Position numbers and translations under genes: made by a program | Shown: piece after piece, positions 1 to 8,949 of the stretch | How positions within the stretch are numbered: the stretch's first letter is position 1 | How the letters are laid out: every line of letters begins with the position of its first letter | Assembly (NCBI GenBank): GCA_902805625.1 | Contig: CADCTL010000242.1 | Span: 1 to 37,582, forward strand | Direction of reading: 5' to 3' | Length of the DNA stretch: 37,582 nt | Source of the DNA: an uncultured Acetobacteraceae bacterium | GTDB taxonomy: Bacteria > Pseudomonadota > Alphaproteobacteria > Acetobacterales > Acetobacteraceae | The notes under the pieces: model-generated | Database searches by the model: none | What the model was told of the DNA's origin: nothing | Seen by the model: the letters and a program-made list of their open reading frames with translations, nothing else

Positions 1-663
1 TTCAACGCCCAGAAGAAGGGCACCATCACCGGCAAGGGCGTGCTGAACAACCGCATCAGCGAATACCTGATGATGCGCTTGAACGAGATCGGCGTGCCCA
101 CCCACTTCATCCGCCGCCTCAACATGCGCGAGCAGCTCATCCGCGAGGTGGAGATCGTCCCGCTCGAGATCGTGGTGCGCAACATCGCCGCGGGCAGCCT
201 GTCCACGCGCCTCGGCATCCAGGAAGGCACGCGGCTGCCGCGCTCCATCATCGAGTACTACTACAAGAACGACGGCCTCAACGACCCGCTGGTGTGCGAG
301 GAGCACGTCACCGCCTTCGGCTGGGCCTCGACGCAAGACCTCGACGACATGGTCGCGCTGGCGCTCCGCGTGAACGACTTCCTGACCGGCCTCTTCCTCG
401 GCGTCGGCATCCAGCTCGTGGACTTCAAGCTGGAGTTCGGCCGCTTGTGGGAGAACGAGGAGGTGCGGATCGTCCTCGCCGACGAGATCAGCCCCGACAA
501 CTGCCGCTTGTGGGACACCAAGACCGGCGAGAAGATGGACAAGGACCGCTTCCGCCGCGACCTCGGCAACGTCGAAGAGGGCTACCAGGAAGTGGCCCGC
601 CGCCTCGGCATCCTGCCCGAAGCCGGCGTGCGCGACCTCAAGGGCCCAGAGTTGATGCAGTGA
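1..663 (+). CDS. purC: SAICAR synthase PurC, 5'-truncated by window edge
   Basis: Phosphoribosylaminoimidazole-succinocarboxamide synthase joins aspartate to CAIR using ATP, in cytosolic de novo purine synthesis. The frame is open from base 1, which reads in phase with the family ([19 protein letters not shown]). The true start therefore lies upstream, and 220 C-terminal residues of the usual 235-255 are present. The motifs [11 protein letters not shown] and [14 protein letters not shown] match the second SAICAR synthase signature, which helps form the nucleotide and substrate site. It ends with TGA at 661-663, 13 nt before the next gene. It is the first visible gene of a purine operon continuing with purS, purQ and purL on the same strand. 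The methionine at base 40 is internal, not the start. Confidence 0.97.
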   Translation, partial: FNAQKKGTITGKGVLNNRISEYLMMRLNEIGVPTHFIRRLNMREQLIREVEIVPLEIVVRNIAAGSLSTRLGIQEGTRLPRSIIEYYYKNDGLNDPLVCEEHVTAFGWASTQDLDDMVALALRVNDFLTGLFLGVGIQLVDFKLEFGRLWENEEVRIVLADEISPDNCRLWDTKTGEKMDKDRFRRDLGNVEEGYQEVARRLGILPEAGVRDLKGPELMQ

Positions 664-676
664 CCGGGCTGATGCG

Positions 677-892
677 ATGACGGCGCCGACCACGCCCAAC
701 GCGCTGATCGGCGGCGCGGTGGAGGCCGCCGTGGTGTTCTGCGCCGTGGTCGGCTTCTTCGCGCTGATGTCCGTGTTCGGCCTGTTCCCGCAGGAAACGG
801 CGCCGCTGCTGCTGGCGGTGCTGGGCGCCTTCGGATGCTACCTCTACGGCCGCCACGGCCGCGTCCGCTTCGGCAGAGGACCCGCCGCATGA
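677..892 (+). CDS. Small two-segment membrane protein in the purine operon
   Basis: A 71-residue protein of unknown function. Residues about 9-36 and 42-58 are strongly hydrophobic and look like two membrane segments. The tail is basic (YGRHGRVRFGRG), so by the positive-inside rule the C-terminus is probably cytoplasmic. The start ATG lies 13 nt after purC, and the stop overlaps the purS start as ATGA (889-892), which implies translational coupling. That overlap, together with normal high-GC composition, is the main argument that it is a real gene. I recognise no named family. Its place between two purine enzymes suggests co-expression but does not prove a role in purine synthesis. Confidence 0.7.
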   Translation: MTAPTTPNALIGGAVEAAVVFCAVVGFFALMSVFGLFPQETAPLLLAVLGAFGCYLYGRHGRVRFGRGPAA

Positions 893-1128
893 AGGTCCGC
901 GTCACGGTGATGCCGAAGACCGGCGTGCTCGACCCGCAAGGCAAGGCCATCGGCCACGCCCTCGGCTCGCTCGGCTTCGACGGCGTGGGCGAGGTGCGCG
1001 CCGGCAAGGTGATCGAGCTGGAGCTGGCCGAAACCGACCCGCAGGCCGCAAAGGCCGCCGCGGAGGACATGGCCCGGCGCCTCCTCGCCAACGCGGTGAT
1101 CGAAAGCTTCCGGGTGGAGATCGCCTAG
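889..1128 (+). CDS. purS: Phosphoribosylformylglycinamidine synthase subunit PurS
   Basis: PurS (79 residues) is the small bridging subunit of the three-part FGAM synthase. It docks the glutaminase PurQ onto the synthase PurL and helps pass ammonia. The protein begins MKVRVTVMPKTGVLDPQGKA, the typical PurS N-terminus, and is close to the family length of about 80. The reading frame is open further upstream to 835, but ATG 889 is preferred because it gives the conserved N-terminus and overlaps the preceding stop by 4 nt. It is followed after one base by another small membrane-protein gene rather than directly by purQ, the more usual order. Confidence 0.95.
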   Translation: MKVRVTVMPKTGVLDPQGKAIGHALGSLGFDGVGEVRAGKVIELELAETDPQAAKAAAEDMARRLLANAVIESFRVEIA

Positions 1129-1129
1129 C

Positions 1130-1372
1130 ATGGTCAAGATGTCCCTGCTGGTCATGGTGGTGTTCACCTTCGTGATCCGCATGGGCCTGCGCTGGCGCGA
1201 GGAGCGCATGGCGGCCTTGAGACCGGCGGCCAAAGGCCCGCGCCTCGGCTGGATCGCCACCCAGAAGCGCGAAATCAACGTTTGGGTCACGGCGGCGGCG
1301 CTGGGCGTGCTGGCGACGTTGGTGCTGCTCGGCGGGCTGCACTGGATCAGGCAACTGCAAGGGGGCTGGTGA
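1130..1372 (+). CDS. Small membrane protein between purS and purQ
   Basis: An 80-residue protein with two hydrophobic stretches, about residues 3-18 and 52-72. They are separated by a strongly basic, arginine-rich loop ([18 protein letters not shown]), predicted to be cytoplasmic. The ATG is 1 nt after the purS stop, and the stop lies 2 nt before the purQ start, so the gene is embedded in the FGAM synthase operon with no room for separate regulation. I know no function for it. It is the second small membrane protein inserted among the purine genes. The two proteins are not obviously similar to each other beyond size and hydrophobicity. Confidence 0.75.
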   Translation: MVKMSLLVMVVFTFVIRMGLRWREERMAALRPAAKGPRLGWIATQKREINVWVTAAALGVLATLVLLGGLHWIRQLQGGW

Positions 1373-1374
1373 GG

Positions 1375-2076
1375 ATGCGCGCCGCCGTCGTCGTCTTCCC
1401 CGGCACCAACCGCGAGCGCGACATGGCGCTCGCCCTCCGGCGCGCCGCCGGCGGCCGCAAGCCGGCCATGCTCTGGCATGGCGACGCCGACCTGCCCGAC
1501 GGCCTCGACCTCGTGGTCCTGCCCGGCGGCTTCTCCTACGGCGACTACCTCCGCTGCGGCGCCATGGCCGCGCAGTCGCCGATCATGCGCGCGGTGAAGG
1601 CGTTCGCGGCGCGCGGCGGCCATGTCCTCGGCGTGTGCAACGGATTCCAGATCCTGTGCGAGGCGGGGATGCTGCCCGGCGCGCTGCTCCGCAACGCCTC
1701 CCTCCGCTTCCTGTCCATGGATTGCTGGATGCGCGTGGAGCGGACCGACACGCCCTTCACGAGTCGCTTCCAACGCGGCCAGGTGTTCCGCGCCACCATG
1801 GCCCACGGCGACGGCAACTACTTCGCCGACGGGGAAACGCTCGACCGCCTGGAGGGCGAAGGGCTGGTCGCGCTTCGCTACACCACGCCAGAGGGCGAGG
1901 CGACGCCGGACGCCAACCGCAACGGCAGTGCCCGCGGCATCGCCGGCGTCTTGTCGCCGAACGGGCGTGTGCTGGGCGTCATGCCGCACCCGGAGAACCA
2001 GGTGGACCCGGCGATCGACGGCACGGACGGACTGCCGTTGTTTGAAAGCATCGCCGAGCGTCTCGCCGCCGCCTGA
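1375..2076 (+). CDS. purQ: Phosphoribosylformylglycinamidine synthase subunit PurQ (glutaminase)
   Basis: PurQ is a class I glutamine amidotransferase that releases ammonia from glutamine for PurL. The 233-residue protein starts [16 protein letters not shown], matching the family N-terminus. The nucleophile is Cys88 in GVCNGFQ, and the triad is completed by His205 and Glu207 in MPHPEN. The [14 protein letters not shown] block near residue 55 is also typical. Start ATG 1375 was chosen over an open upstream extension because it sits just after the preceding stop and gives the conserved start. Length is normal (220-235). It is followed by a 127-nt gap with promoter-like sequence, so the purine operon may be split here. 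Confidence 0.97.
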   Translation: MRAAVVVFPGTNRERDMALALRRAAGGRKPAMLWHGDADLPDGLDLVVLPGGFSYGDYLRCGAMAAQSPIMRAVKAFAARGGHVLGVCNGFQILCEAGMLPGALLRNASLRFLSMDCWMRVERTDTPFTSRFQRGQVFRATMAHGDGNYFADGETLDRLEGEGLVALRYTTPEGEATPDANRNGSARGIAGVLSPNGRVLGVMPHPENQVDPAIDGTDGLPLFESIAERLAAA

Positions 2077-2142
2077 CCGCCCGTCGCGCTCCGCTCGACC
2101 CGCCCGGGGCGCAAGTCCGGATTCATCGTTAGGAATATATTC

Positions 2143-2171
2143 TGGTCAGGGCTGCTTGCGATTGCTATGCT
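2143..2171 (+). promoter_or_regulatory. Possible internal promoter upstream of the 2204 gene and purL
   Basis: TGGTCA (2143-2148) and TATGCT (2166-2171) each match the sigma-70 consensus at 4 of 6 positions with an ideal 17-nt spacer. They would place transcription start about 26 nt before ATG 2204. Directly upstream is a perfect 10-bp A+T palindrome, GAATATATTC (2133-2142), which stands out in this GC-rich DNA and could be an operator or an UP-like element. The assignment rests on sequence alone. Confidence 0.4.
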
Positions 2172-2203
2172 CGCGGCCGGACCGTCCGGAACCGCCCGCC
2201 GCC

Positions 2204-2812
2204 ATGCACCCACACCCCCGTCGCCACCGCGGCTACACCCCCGTCCGCCGCTGGCAGCCGCTCACGGACGCAGAGTGGGGCGCGCTCCTCCCCTTCGTCC
2301 TGGTCCAGAACCGCCCCGGCCGCCCGCTCAAGGACGCGCGCCGGCGCATGGACGCCATCTTCTGGATCGCGGCCGCCGGCTCGCCATGGCGCGAATTGCC
2401 GCCCCGTTTCGGCAAGCCCGACACCGCGTCCCGCCATTTCCGCCGCCTCTCGGACGCCGGGCTCTGGGAGCGCCTGTTGCGCGCCCTCGCCCGCCCGGAC
2501 GCGCCCGCAGCGCTGCGCGCCGTGGAACACTGGGTCTGCTGCGCCTGCCGCCGCGTCGGCTGCCGGCGCGACCTCCGAATCATAACCACCGCCCGGCGCC
2601 TCGGCTTCCTCTCCGCCCTGCGCGCCCCGCCCCACATGCTGCCCGACGTGGATTTGTCCGAACGCGTCCACCGCTGGATGTTGCCGGTCCTCCGGGACGT
2701 CCGGGAGCGCGGCGCCCGCGCCCTCCCGCCCGGCTTCCTGCGCGAGTGCCGCCGCTGGCTCACCCTCTGCGGCGGCCGCCTCCGCATCCCGCGCTTCCTG
2801 CAACCCGCCTGA
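2204..2812 (+). CDS. IS5-type OrfA-like (DUF4096) domain protein, probably domesticated
   Basis: A 202-residue protein. Its N-terminal third (about residues 14-95) resembles the DUF4096 domain found at the N-terminus of IS5-family transposases. It contains the LTDAEWGALLP block, a GRPLKDARRRMDAIFWI block, then SPWRELPPRFG, FRRLSDAGLWERL. The rest (about 100-202) is cysteine- and arginine-rich and shows no DDE catalytic domain that I recognise. No terminal inverted repeats, target duplication or second transposase frame flank it. It lies between purQ and purL in the operon direction, 51 nt before purL. A domesticated DNA-binding protein is the likeliest reading, and a transposase remnant with a fortuitous open C-terminus is the alternative. 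Confidence 0.7.
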   Translation: MHPHPRRHRGYTPVRRWQPLTDAEWGALLPFVLVQNRPGRPLKDARRRMDAIFWIAAAGSPWRELPPRFGKPDTASRHFRRLSDAGLWERLLRALARPDAPAALRAVEHWVCCACRRVGCRRDLRIITTARRLGFLSALRAPPHMLPDVDLSERVHRWMLPVLRDVRERGARALPPGFLRECRRWLTLCGGRLRIPRFLQPA

Positions 2813-2863
2813 CCGGACCCGAGCGCGCTTGCCACCGCCCCCCGCCCCGCCCAAGAAGCGCGC

Positions 2864-5101
<2,238 letters not shown>

Positions 5102-5106
5102 CGCGG

Positions 5107-5340
5107 ATGGCGATGCAGCCGGCGGAGATCGAGGCCCTGATAAAAGCGGCCCTGCCCGACGCCCAAGTGACCATCGAGGACTTGGCCGGCGACGGCGACC
5201 ACTACGCCGCCTCCGTCGTGTCCGAGACCTTCCGCGGCAAGAGCCGCGTGCAGCAGCACCAGATAGTCTACGCCGCGCTGCAAGGCCGCATGGGCGGCGA
5301 GTTGCACGCCCTCGCCCTCCAGACCTCAGCCCCTTCGTAG
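5107..5340 (+). CDS. bolA: BolA family protein
   Basis: A 77-residue BolA/IbaG-like protein. BolA proteins partner with CGFS monothiol glutaredoxins to bind [2Fe-2S] clusters and act in iron-sulfur trafficking; some also bind DNA. The sequence shows the expected pattern, with N-terminal [17 protein letters not shown], a loop rich in acidic residues ([10 protein letters not shown]), then [30 protein letters not shown] with the HQ-VYAAL helix-turn-helix-like signature. Start ATG 5107 follows the purL stop by 5 nt; ATG 5113 is a possible alternative giving 75 residues. Its partner grxD follows 13 nt later. Confidence 0.95.
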   Translation: MAMQPAEIEALIKAALPDAQVTIEDLAGDGDHYAASVVSETFRGKSRVQQHQIVYAALQGRMGGELHALALQTSAPS

Positions 5341-5353
5341 AGGAACAGCTTCG

Positions 5354-5692
5354 ATGACCAACCCCGCCTTCGAACGCATCGAGAGCGACGTGAAGTCCAA
5401 CCCCGTCGTGCTCTTCATGAAGGGAACGCCGGTCTTCCCCCAGTGCGGCTTCTCCGCCCGGGTGGTGCAGGTCCTGTCCCACCTCGGCGTGCCCTTCAAA
5501 GGCGTGAACGTCCTGGAGGACATGGAAATCCGGGACGGCATCAAGGCCTACGCCAACTGGCCGACCATCCCGCAGCTCTACGTCAGCGGCGAGTTCGTGG
5601 GCGGCTGCGACATCGTCATGGAGATGTTCCAGGCCGGCGAGCTGCAGACCATGCTCAAGGAGAAGGGCATCCCCGTCTCGGCCGAGGCCTGA
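5354..5692 (+). CDS. grxD: Monothiol glutaredoxin, Grx4/GrxD type
   Basis: A 112-residue CGFS-type monothiol glutaredoxin, which binds and transfers a glutathione-ligated [2Fe-2S] cluster, normally with BolA. The active site Cys31 lies in PQCGFS. The family motifs LFMKGTP (residues 20-26), [10 protein letters not shown] (cis-Pro loop) and GGCDI (glutathione contacts) are all present, and length is normal. An AGAGGAACAG stretch precedes the ATG as ribosome site. Being adjacent to bolA is a well-known functional pairing. It is the last gene of the block, and a strong hairpin follows at 5701-5733. Confidence 0.97.
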   Translation: MTNPAFERIESDVKSNPVVLFMKGTPVFPQCGFSARVVQVLSHLGVPFKGVNVLEDMEIRDGIKAYANWPTIPQLYVSGEFVGGCDIVMEMFQAGELQTMLKEKGIPVSAEA

Positions 5693-5700
5693 CGGTCCAC

Positions 5701-5733
5701 CGGCGGCCGGCAAGACACATGCGCCGGCCGCCG
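5701..5733 (+). terminator. GC-rich hairpin after grxD, possible terminator without U-tract
   Basis: A perfect 11-bp stem (5701-5711 with 5723-5733) encloses an 11-nt loop, starting 8 nt after the grxD stop. There is no T-run downstream, so it would not be a classical intrinsic terminator. It could halt transcription with Rho or protect the 3' end of the transcript. Confidence 0.45.
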
Positions 5734-5804
5734 CACGCGCCCCGCGCCGGCGCGCGCGCGTGTGACCCCAGGCGGCGCGCATCCCATGGCAATCTCTTCC
5801 CGCC

Positions 5805-6776
5805 ATGAGCGACGCCCACCCCCCCGCGCCCGCCGTTTCCATCCTCACGCCGGCCTACGACGTCGCGCGGTTCATCGGCACGACGCTCGACAGCGTGCTC
5901 GCCCAAACGACGCCCGACTGGGAAATGGTGGTGGTGGACGACGGCTCGCAGGACGGCACCGCCGCCGTGGTGGCGACCCGCCGCGACCCGCGCATCCGCC
6001 TCATCCGGCAAGGAAACGCCGGCGTCTCCGCCGCCCGCAGCCGCGCCATGGAAGCCGCGCGGGGGAGGGCCATTCTCTTCCTCGACGCCGACGACTGGCT
6101 CGCCCCCGACGCCCTTGCCCGCCTCTCCACCGCGCTCCGATCCGCGCCGCAAGCGGTCGGCGCCTACGGCGCTTTCGCCTTCGTGGCCGAGGACTCGGAA
6201 CCGGGCGACCCGCCCCTCCGCCGCAAAACCGGCCCCTTCCCGGCCGGCGACATCCTCGAGCGCCTGGTGATCCAGAACCTGTTCGCCAACGGCGGCCACC
6301 TCCTGCTGCGGCGCGAGGCGGTGGACCGCGCCGGCCCGTTCCTGTCCCACGTCCGCTACGGCGAGGACTGGGAATACTGGATCAGGCTCGCCCTCCAGGG
6401 GCAGTTCACGGTCGTGCCCGGCGCCGAGCCGCTGCTCTTCGTCCGCCAGCGCACAGGCAGCGCCTACAACCGCATGGCCCGCGACCCGGCGGCGTTCCGC
6501 CCGGCCATGCAGGCCATCTTCGAGAACCCCGCCTTGGTGGAGCGGCTCGGCGCGGAACGGGTGGGCGCCCTCCACCGCCGCGCCGAAGCGGAAAACGCCT
6601 GGATCGCCGGCCGAGAACTCATCCGCCACGGCCAGCGCAGCATGGGGCTGGCCAGGCTGCGCGCCTCCGTAGCGGCCGCGCCCTCGCCGAAGCGAGTGCT
6701 GCTGCTGGCCGCCGCGCACGCGCTGCCGGTGTTGCCGCAACGCCTGCACGGCCCATTCACGGCCTACCCCGCCTGA
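5805..6776 (+). CDS. Glycosyltransferase family 2
   Basis: A 323-residue GT-A fold glycosyltransferase that would move a sugar from a nucleotide-sugar donor to an acceptor. Acceptor and linkage cannot be read from the sequence. The N-terminal half has VSILTPAYD (11-19), the donor-binding VVVDDGSQDG (42-51), the GNAGVSAARSRAM helix (70-82) and the metal-binding LDADDW (93-98). A GEDWEYWIRLA motif typical of the acceptor side follows near residue 187. No membrane segment or signal peptide is seen, so it is a cytosolic enzyme. It appears alone, without other polysaccharide genes, so its pathway (glycan, glycolipid or protein glycosylation) is unknown. ATG 5805 is placed at the start of the conserved domain. 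Confidence 0.9.
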   Translation: MSDAHPPAPAVSILTPAYDVARFIGTTLDSVLAQTTPDWEMVVVDDGSQDGTAAVVATRRDPRIRLIRQGNAGVSAARSRAMEAARGRAILFLDADDWLAPDALARLSTALRSAPQAVGAYGAFAFVAEDSEPGDPPLRRKTGPFPAGDILERLVIQNLFANGGHLLLRREAVDRAGPFLSHVRYGEDWEYWIRLALQGQFTVVPGAEPLLFVRQRTGSAYNRMARDPAAFRPAMQAIFENPALVERLGAERVGALHRRAEAENAWIAGRELIRHGQRSMGLARLRASVAAAPSPKRVLLLAAAHALPVLPQRLHGPFTAYPA

Positions 6777-6833
6777 ACCCCACCCCGCCCGGCGCCGTTA
6801 CACCGGACAGGACGGAACACGGGAGGGACGCGG

Positions 6834-7040
6834 ATGGCGAACGAAACGCAAGCCGAAACCGGCCAAACGGCGCCGGGCGAAGCCAACATGAGGCCGGGCG
6901 ACGAAGCGCCGCCCGGCACTCCGGGGACCGGCGACAACGTCTGCCCCGAGTGCAACGGCAAGGGGAAGCTACAGAGCGGCGGCCAGTGCCCCAACTGCGG
7001 CGGCACCGGGGTAGTAACCACGGGCATCGCCGGCGGCTGA
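6834..7040 (+). CDS. Small zinc-ribbon protein with DnaJ-type CxxCxGxG motifs
   Basis: A 68-residue protein. Its first 33 residues are polar, Gly/Pro/Glu-rich and probably disordered. The C-terminal part carries CPECNGKGK (Cys37, Cys40) and CPNCGGTG (Cys52, Cys55), two CxxCxGxG units like those of the DnaJ zinc-binding region. Together they would ligate one zinc ion. A strong ribosome site (GGGAGGGA) precedes ATG 6834. DnaJ itself has four such motifs plus J and C-terminal domains, none of which are here, so this is not a DnaJ. A chaperone-like or redox role would be a guess. It is convergent with rpsD. Confidence 0.82.
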   Translation: MANETQAETGQTAPGEANMRPGDEAPPGTPGTGDNVCPECNGKGKLQSGGQCPNCGGTGVVTTGIAGG

Positions 7041-7051
7041 CACGGGATTGG

Positions 7052-7081
7052 GCGGGCCGGGGGAAGCATCCTCCGGCCCGC
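7052..7081. terminator. 13-bp hairpin between convergent genes
   Basis: Bases 7052-7064 pair with 7069-7081 over 13 positions, including one G-T wobble, around an AGCA tetraloop. The hairpin fills the 47-nt gap between the zinc-ribbon gene and the 3' end of rpsD, so it can act for both strands. Neither side has a T-run. Shape and position fit a bidirectional transcript end. Confidence 0.5.
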
Positions 7082-7087
7082 GCGCCC

Positions 7088-7705
7088 TCAGCGCGAGTAG
7101 AACTCCACCACCAAGTTCGGCTCCATCTGCACCGGATACGGCACGTCGGCCAGCTTCGGCGCGCGCAGGAAGCGCCCGCGCATCGCGCGGTGGTCGATCT
7201 CGATGTAGTCCGGCACGTCGCGCTCGCCGCTCTGCGCCGCGTCGAGCACGGCGGTGAGCTGCTTGGAGCGCTCCTTGACCTCGATCTGGTCGTTGTCGCG
7301 CACTTGGTAGGACGGGATGTTCAGCCGGCGGCCGTTGACGGTGACGTGGCCGTGGTTGACGAACTGCCGGGCCGCGAAGGGCGTGACCGCCAGCTTCATG
7401 CGGTAGATGACGGCGTCCAACCGGCGCTCCAGCAACTCGATCAGGTTCTCAGAAGTGTCGCCTTTCCGGCGCACGGCCTCCTGGTAGTACTTCTGGAACT
7501 GCTTCTCGCCGATGTTGCCGTAGTAGCCCTTCAGCTTCTGCTTCGCCATGAGCTGCACGCCGAAGTCCGTGGGCTTCTGCTTGCGCCGGGCGCCGTGCTG
7601 GCCGGGGATGGTTTCGCGCTTGTTGATCGGGCTCTTGGCCCGGCCCCAGAGATTGACCCCGAGGCGGCGGTTGATCTTGTACTTGCTCTCGATACGCTTG
7701 GTCAT
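7088..7705 (-). CDS. rpsD: 30S ribosomal protein S4
   Basis: S4 (205 residues) is a primary 16S rRNA-binding protein of the 30S subunit and a translational repressor in some bacteria. The start [20 protein letters not shown] is the alphaproteobacterial form. [18 protein letters not shown] and the S4 RNA-binding domain (about 95-155, [37 protein letters not shown]) are complete. The reading frame is open 5' to 7822, but ATG 7705 gives the family length and N-terminus. Here rpsD is a single-gene unit outside the alpha operon, as is usual in Alphaproteobacteria. It has its own sigma-70-like promoter at 7842-7871 and a leader of about 130 nt. Confidence 0.98.
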   Translation of the reverse strand: MTKRIESKYKINRRLGVNLWGRAKSPINKRETIPGQHGARRKQKPTDFGVQLMAKQKLKGYYGNIGEKQFQKYYQEAVRRKGDTSENLIELLERRLDAVIYRMKLAVTPFAARQFVNHGHVTVNGRRLNIPSYQVRDNDQIEVKERSKQLTAVLDAAQSGERDVPDYIEIDHRAMRGRFLRAPKLADVPYPVQMEPNLVVEFYSR

Positions 7706-7789
7706 GCGGCATGTCCGCCTTGCTGGCGGCCTTCTCTGCTGCGGTGTTGTCCCGGTAGGCCCGGACCCGTAGGCCAGGGCGGGCGCGCG

Positions 7790-7816
7790 GCGGACCGAGC
7801 GGAAAGCTCGGGCCGC
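7790..7816 (-). other. Hairpin in the rpsD 5' leader
   Basis: An 11-bp stem with one mismatch (7790-7800 with 7806-7816) closes on a 5-nt loop (TTTCC on the minus strand). It lies about 20-45 nt downstream of the predicted rpsD start site. A second, shorter stem (7715-7719 with 7725-7729) sits about 10 nt upstream of the start codon and covers the best Shine-Dalgarno-like bases (AAGGCGG). These elements could regulate translation, for instance by S4 itself, but I see no match to a described S4 leader. Confidence 0.35.
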
Positions 7817-7841
7817 GTCCACGTTCCCAGGAATGACGCGC

Positions 7842-7871
7842 GCTATAGGATCGGGGGAGCGGGCTTGTCAA
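7842..7871 (-). promoter_or_regulatory. rpsD promoter
   Basis: On the minus strand TTGACA (7871-7866) matches the -35 consensus exactly. It is followed after 17-18 nt by CTATAG/TATAGC (7848-7842) as -10. Transcription would begin near 7835, leaving a 5' leader of about 130 nt before rpsD ATG 7705. This is the best sigma-70 match seen in the window. Confidence 0.65.
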
Positions 7872-7899
7872 ACCGCAACACGCGCCACATTGCCCCGCC

Positions 7900-8115
7900 A
7901 TGGTGACGCGCGAAGAGATCCTGGTTCTCGGCCTGACCGCCGGCACGGTCGGCAGCTTGGTGGGCGGGCTGATGCTGGGGGTGGGCCTCGGCCTCGCGGT
8001 GCAAGGCGTCCACATCGGCTGGCTTTTGGTGCTGCCGGCAGCGCCGGTCGCCGGGATGCTCGGCTACGTTCTGGCCCGCAAGCTCGCCCGCAAGCTGCCG
8101 CCGACGGTGCTCTGA
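7900..8115 (+). CDS. Small hydrophobic membrane protein
   Basis: A 71-residue protein with two hydrophobic stretches, about 7-36 and 40-58. The first is glycine-rich with spaced Gly-xxx-Gly (GTVGSLVGGLMLGVGLGLAV). The tail is basic (ARKLARKLPP) and probably cytoplasmic. Its ATG has no good ribosome site. The start lies just upstream of the rpsD promoter on the opposite strand, and its stop abuts the phnF stop (TGA 8113-8115, phnF TCA 8116-8118). Composition and codon pattern fit coding DNA, but I recognise no family, so existence is probable rather than sure. Confidence 0.5.
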   Translation: MVTREEILVLGLTAGTVGSLVGGLMLGVGLGLAVQGVHIGWLLVLPAAPVAGMLGYVLARKLARKLPPTVL

Positions 8116-8859
8116 TCAGCTCTCGACCACGATCTGCACCCGCCCGGCCGCGTAACAGCTCCACCCCGCCTCCACCGGCTCGCCCTCGGAATCGGTGTTC
8201 ACCGTCTCGGTCGCCAGCACCGGGCGCGTGCGGGATTGCTGGAGCAATCCCGCCTCCTCCGGCGTGGGCATACGCGCCGTGACCCGGGTGGTCCGCCGGC
8301 GGTAATCGGGCACGCCGCCCGCCGCCAGCGCTCGCGTGACGGACGGGTCGGCCGCCAACTCGGCCGCGATGCGCGGGAAGCGCGCTGCGGAGAAGAAGTG
8401 CGTGCCGAGCACCACCGGCCGCCCGTCCACCAGCCCCAGCCGCTCCGCCTTCACCACCGGCCGGCCGCGCGAAAGGCCGAGCGCCGCGGCCACGGCGGCT
8501 TCGGCCGGCACTTCCGCGATACGAAGGATGCGCCCGCTGGGCTCGCGGTTCTGCCGGCGGATCACCTCGGTGAAGCGGGTGCGGGCGCCGAGCCGGTAGT
8601 CCAGCACGTCCTCGGCCACGAAGGAGCCGCGCCCCTGCTCCACCCGCACCAGCCCGGCGGCCTCAAGTTCCTCCATCGCGCGGCGGATGGTGTGTCGATT
8701 AACGGCGAAGCGCGCGGTGAGGACCTGCTCGGTGGGCAGCCGGGCGCCCGGCCGGTGACGGCCGGAGGCGATTTCACGCTCGATCTCGCCGAAGATCTGC
8801 CGCCATAGCGCGACGCCGCCGCCGCGGGCCAGAGGCTCGGCGGAGCCTGTCTCCGTCAT
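8116..8859 (-). CDS. phnF: Phosphonate metabolism transcriptional regulator PhnF (GntR/HutC family)
   Basis: PhnF is the repressor commonly encoded beside C-P lyase genes. The N-terminal winged helix-turn-helix (residues about 15-80) shows GARLPTEQVLTARFAVNRHTIRRAM, then GLVRVEQGRGSFVAED, the GntR wing. The C-terminal half (about 95-247) is a UTRA/HutC effector domain (GRPVVKAERLGLVDGRPV, PVLATETVNTDSEGEPVEAGW). It is transcribed divergently from phnG with a CTAG-rich array in between, which fits autoregulation and repression of phnG-M. ATG 8859 gives 247 residues, near the usual 240. Earlier in-frame starts exist at ATG 8883, ATG 8895 and GTG 8910, so the exact start is uncertain. Confidence 0.93.
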   Translation of the reverse strand: MTETGSAEPLARGGGVALWRQIFGEIEREIASGRHRPGARLPTEQVLTARFAVNRHTIRRAMEELEAAGLVRVEQGRGSFVAEDVLDYRLGARTRFTEVIRRQNREPSGRILRIAEVPAEAAVAAALGLSRGRPVVKAERLGLVDGRPVVLGTHFFSAARFPRIAAELAADPSVTRALAAGGVPDYRRRTTRVTARMPTPEEAGLLQQSRTRPVLATETVNTDSEGEPVEAGWSCYAAGRVQIVVES

Positions 8860-8907
8860 AGAAGCTTCAACCACGCCGGCCATCCGTGATGCCATCCTGA
8901 GATGCGT

Positions 8908-8940
8908 CACTAGACGGCTAGACTTCTAGTTGTCTAGACC
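8908..8940. promoter_or_regulatory. Probable PhnF operator: four CTAG octamers
   Basis: CTAG occurs at 8910, 8918, 8926 and 8934, exactly 8 bp apart. Within the array are a perfect palindrome GTCTAGAC (8932-8939) and inverted repeats TCTAG-N4-CTAGA (8925-8938) and CTAGA-N2-TCTAG (8918-8929). The array lies between phnF and phnG and overlaps the predicted phnG promoter. That is where a dimeric GntR repressor should bind. Assignment to PhnF is by position and symmetry. Confidence 0.65.
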
Positions 8941-8947
8941 TTATAGC
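8919..8947 (+). promoter_or_regulatory. Predicted phnG promoter inside the operator array
   Basis: TAGACT (8919-8924, 4 of 6 to TTGACA) and TATAGC (8942-8947) are separated by 17 nt. The -10 sequence is the same hexamer as in the rpsD promoter. Transcription would start near 8953-8956, at or just after the first possible phnG codons, so a leaderless message is possible. On the opposite strand TATAAG (8945-8940) could serve as the -10 for phnF. Confidence 0.5.
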
Positions 8948-8949
8948 AC

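Noticed and set aside
2204-2812. An intact IS5-family insertion sequence
   Set aside because: No catalytic DDE domain, no terminal inverted repeats and no target duplication are visible around the gene; only the N-terminal domain resembles transposase.
5751-5764. Alternating CG/TG run as a Z-DNA signal
   Set aside because: Only 14 nt long and expected by chance in DNA of this composition; no supporting context.
7706-7822. N-terminal extension of rpsD to an upstream start at 7822
   Set aside because: The extension is Arg/Pro-rich, unlike S4, and it would cover the predicted leader just downstream of the promoter. ATG 7705 gives the universal length and N-terminus.
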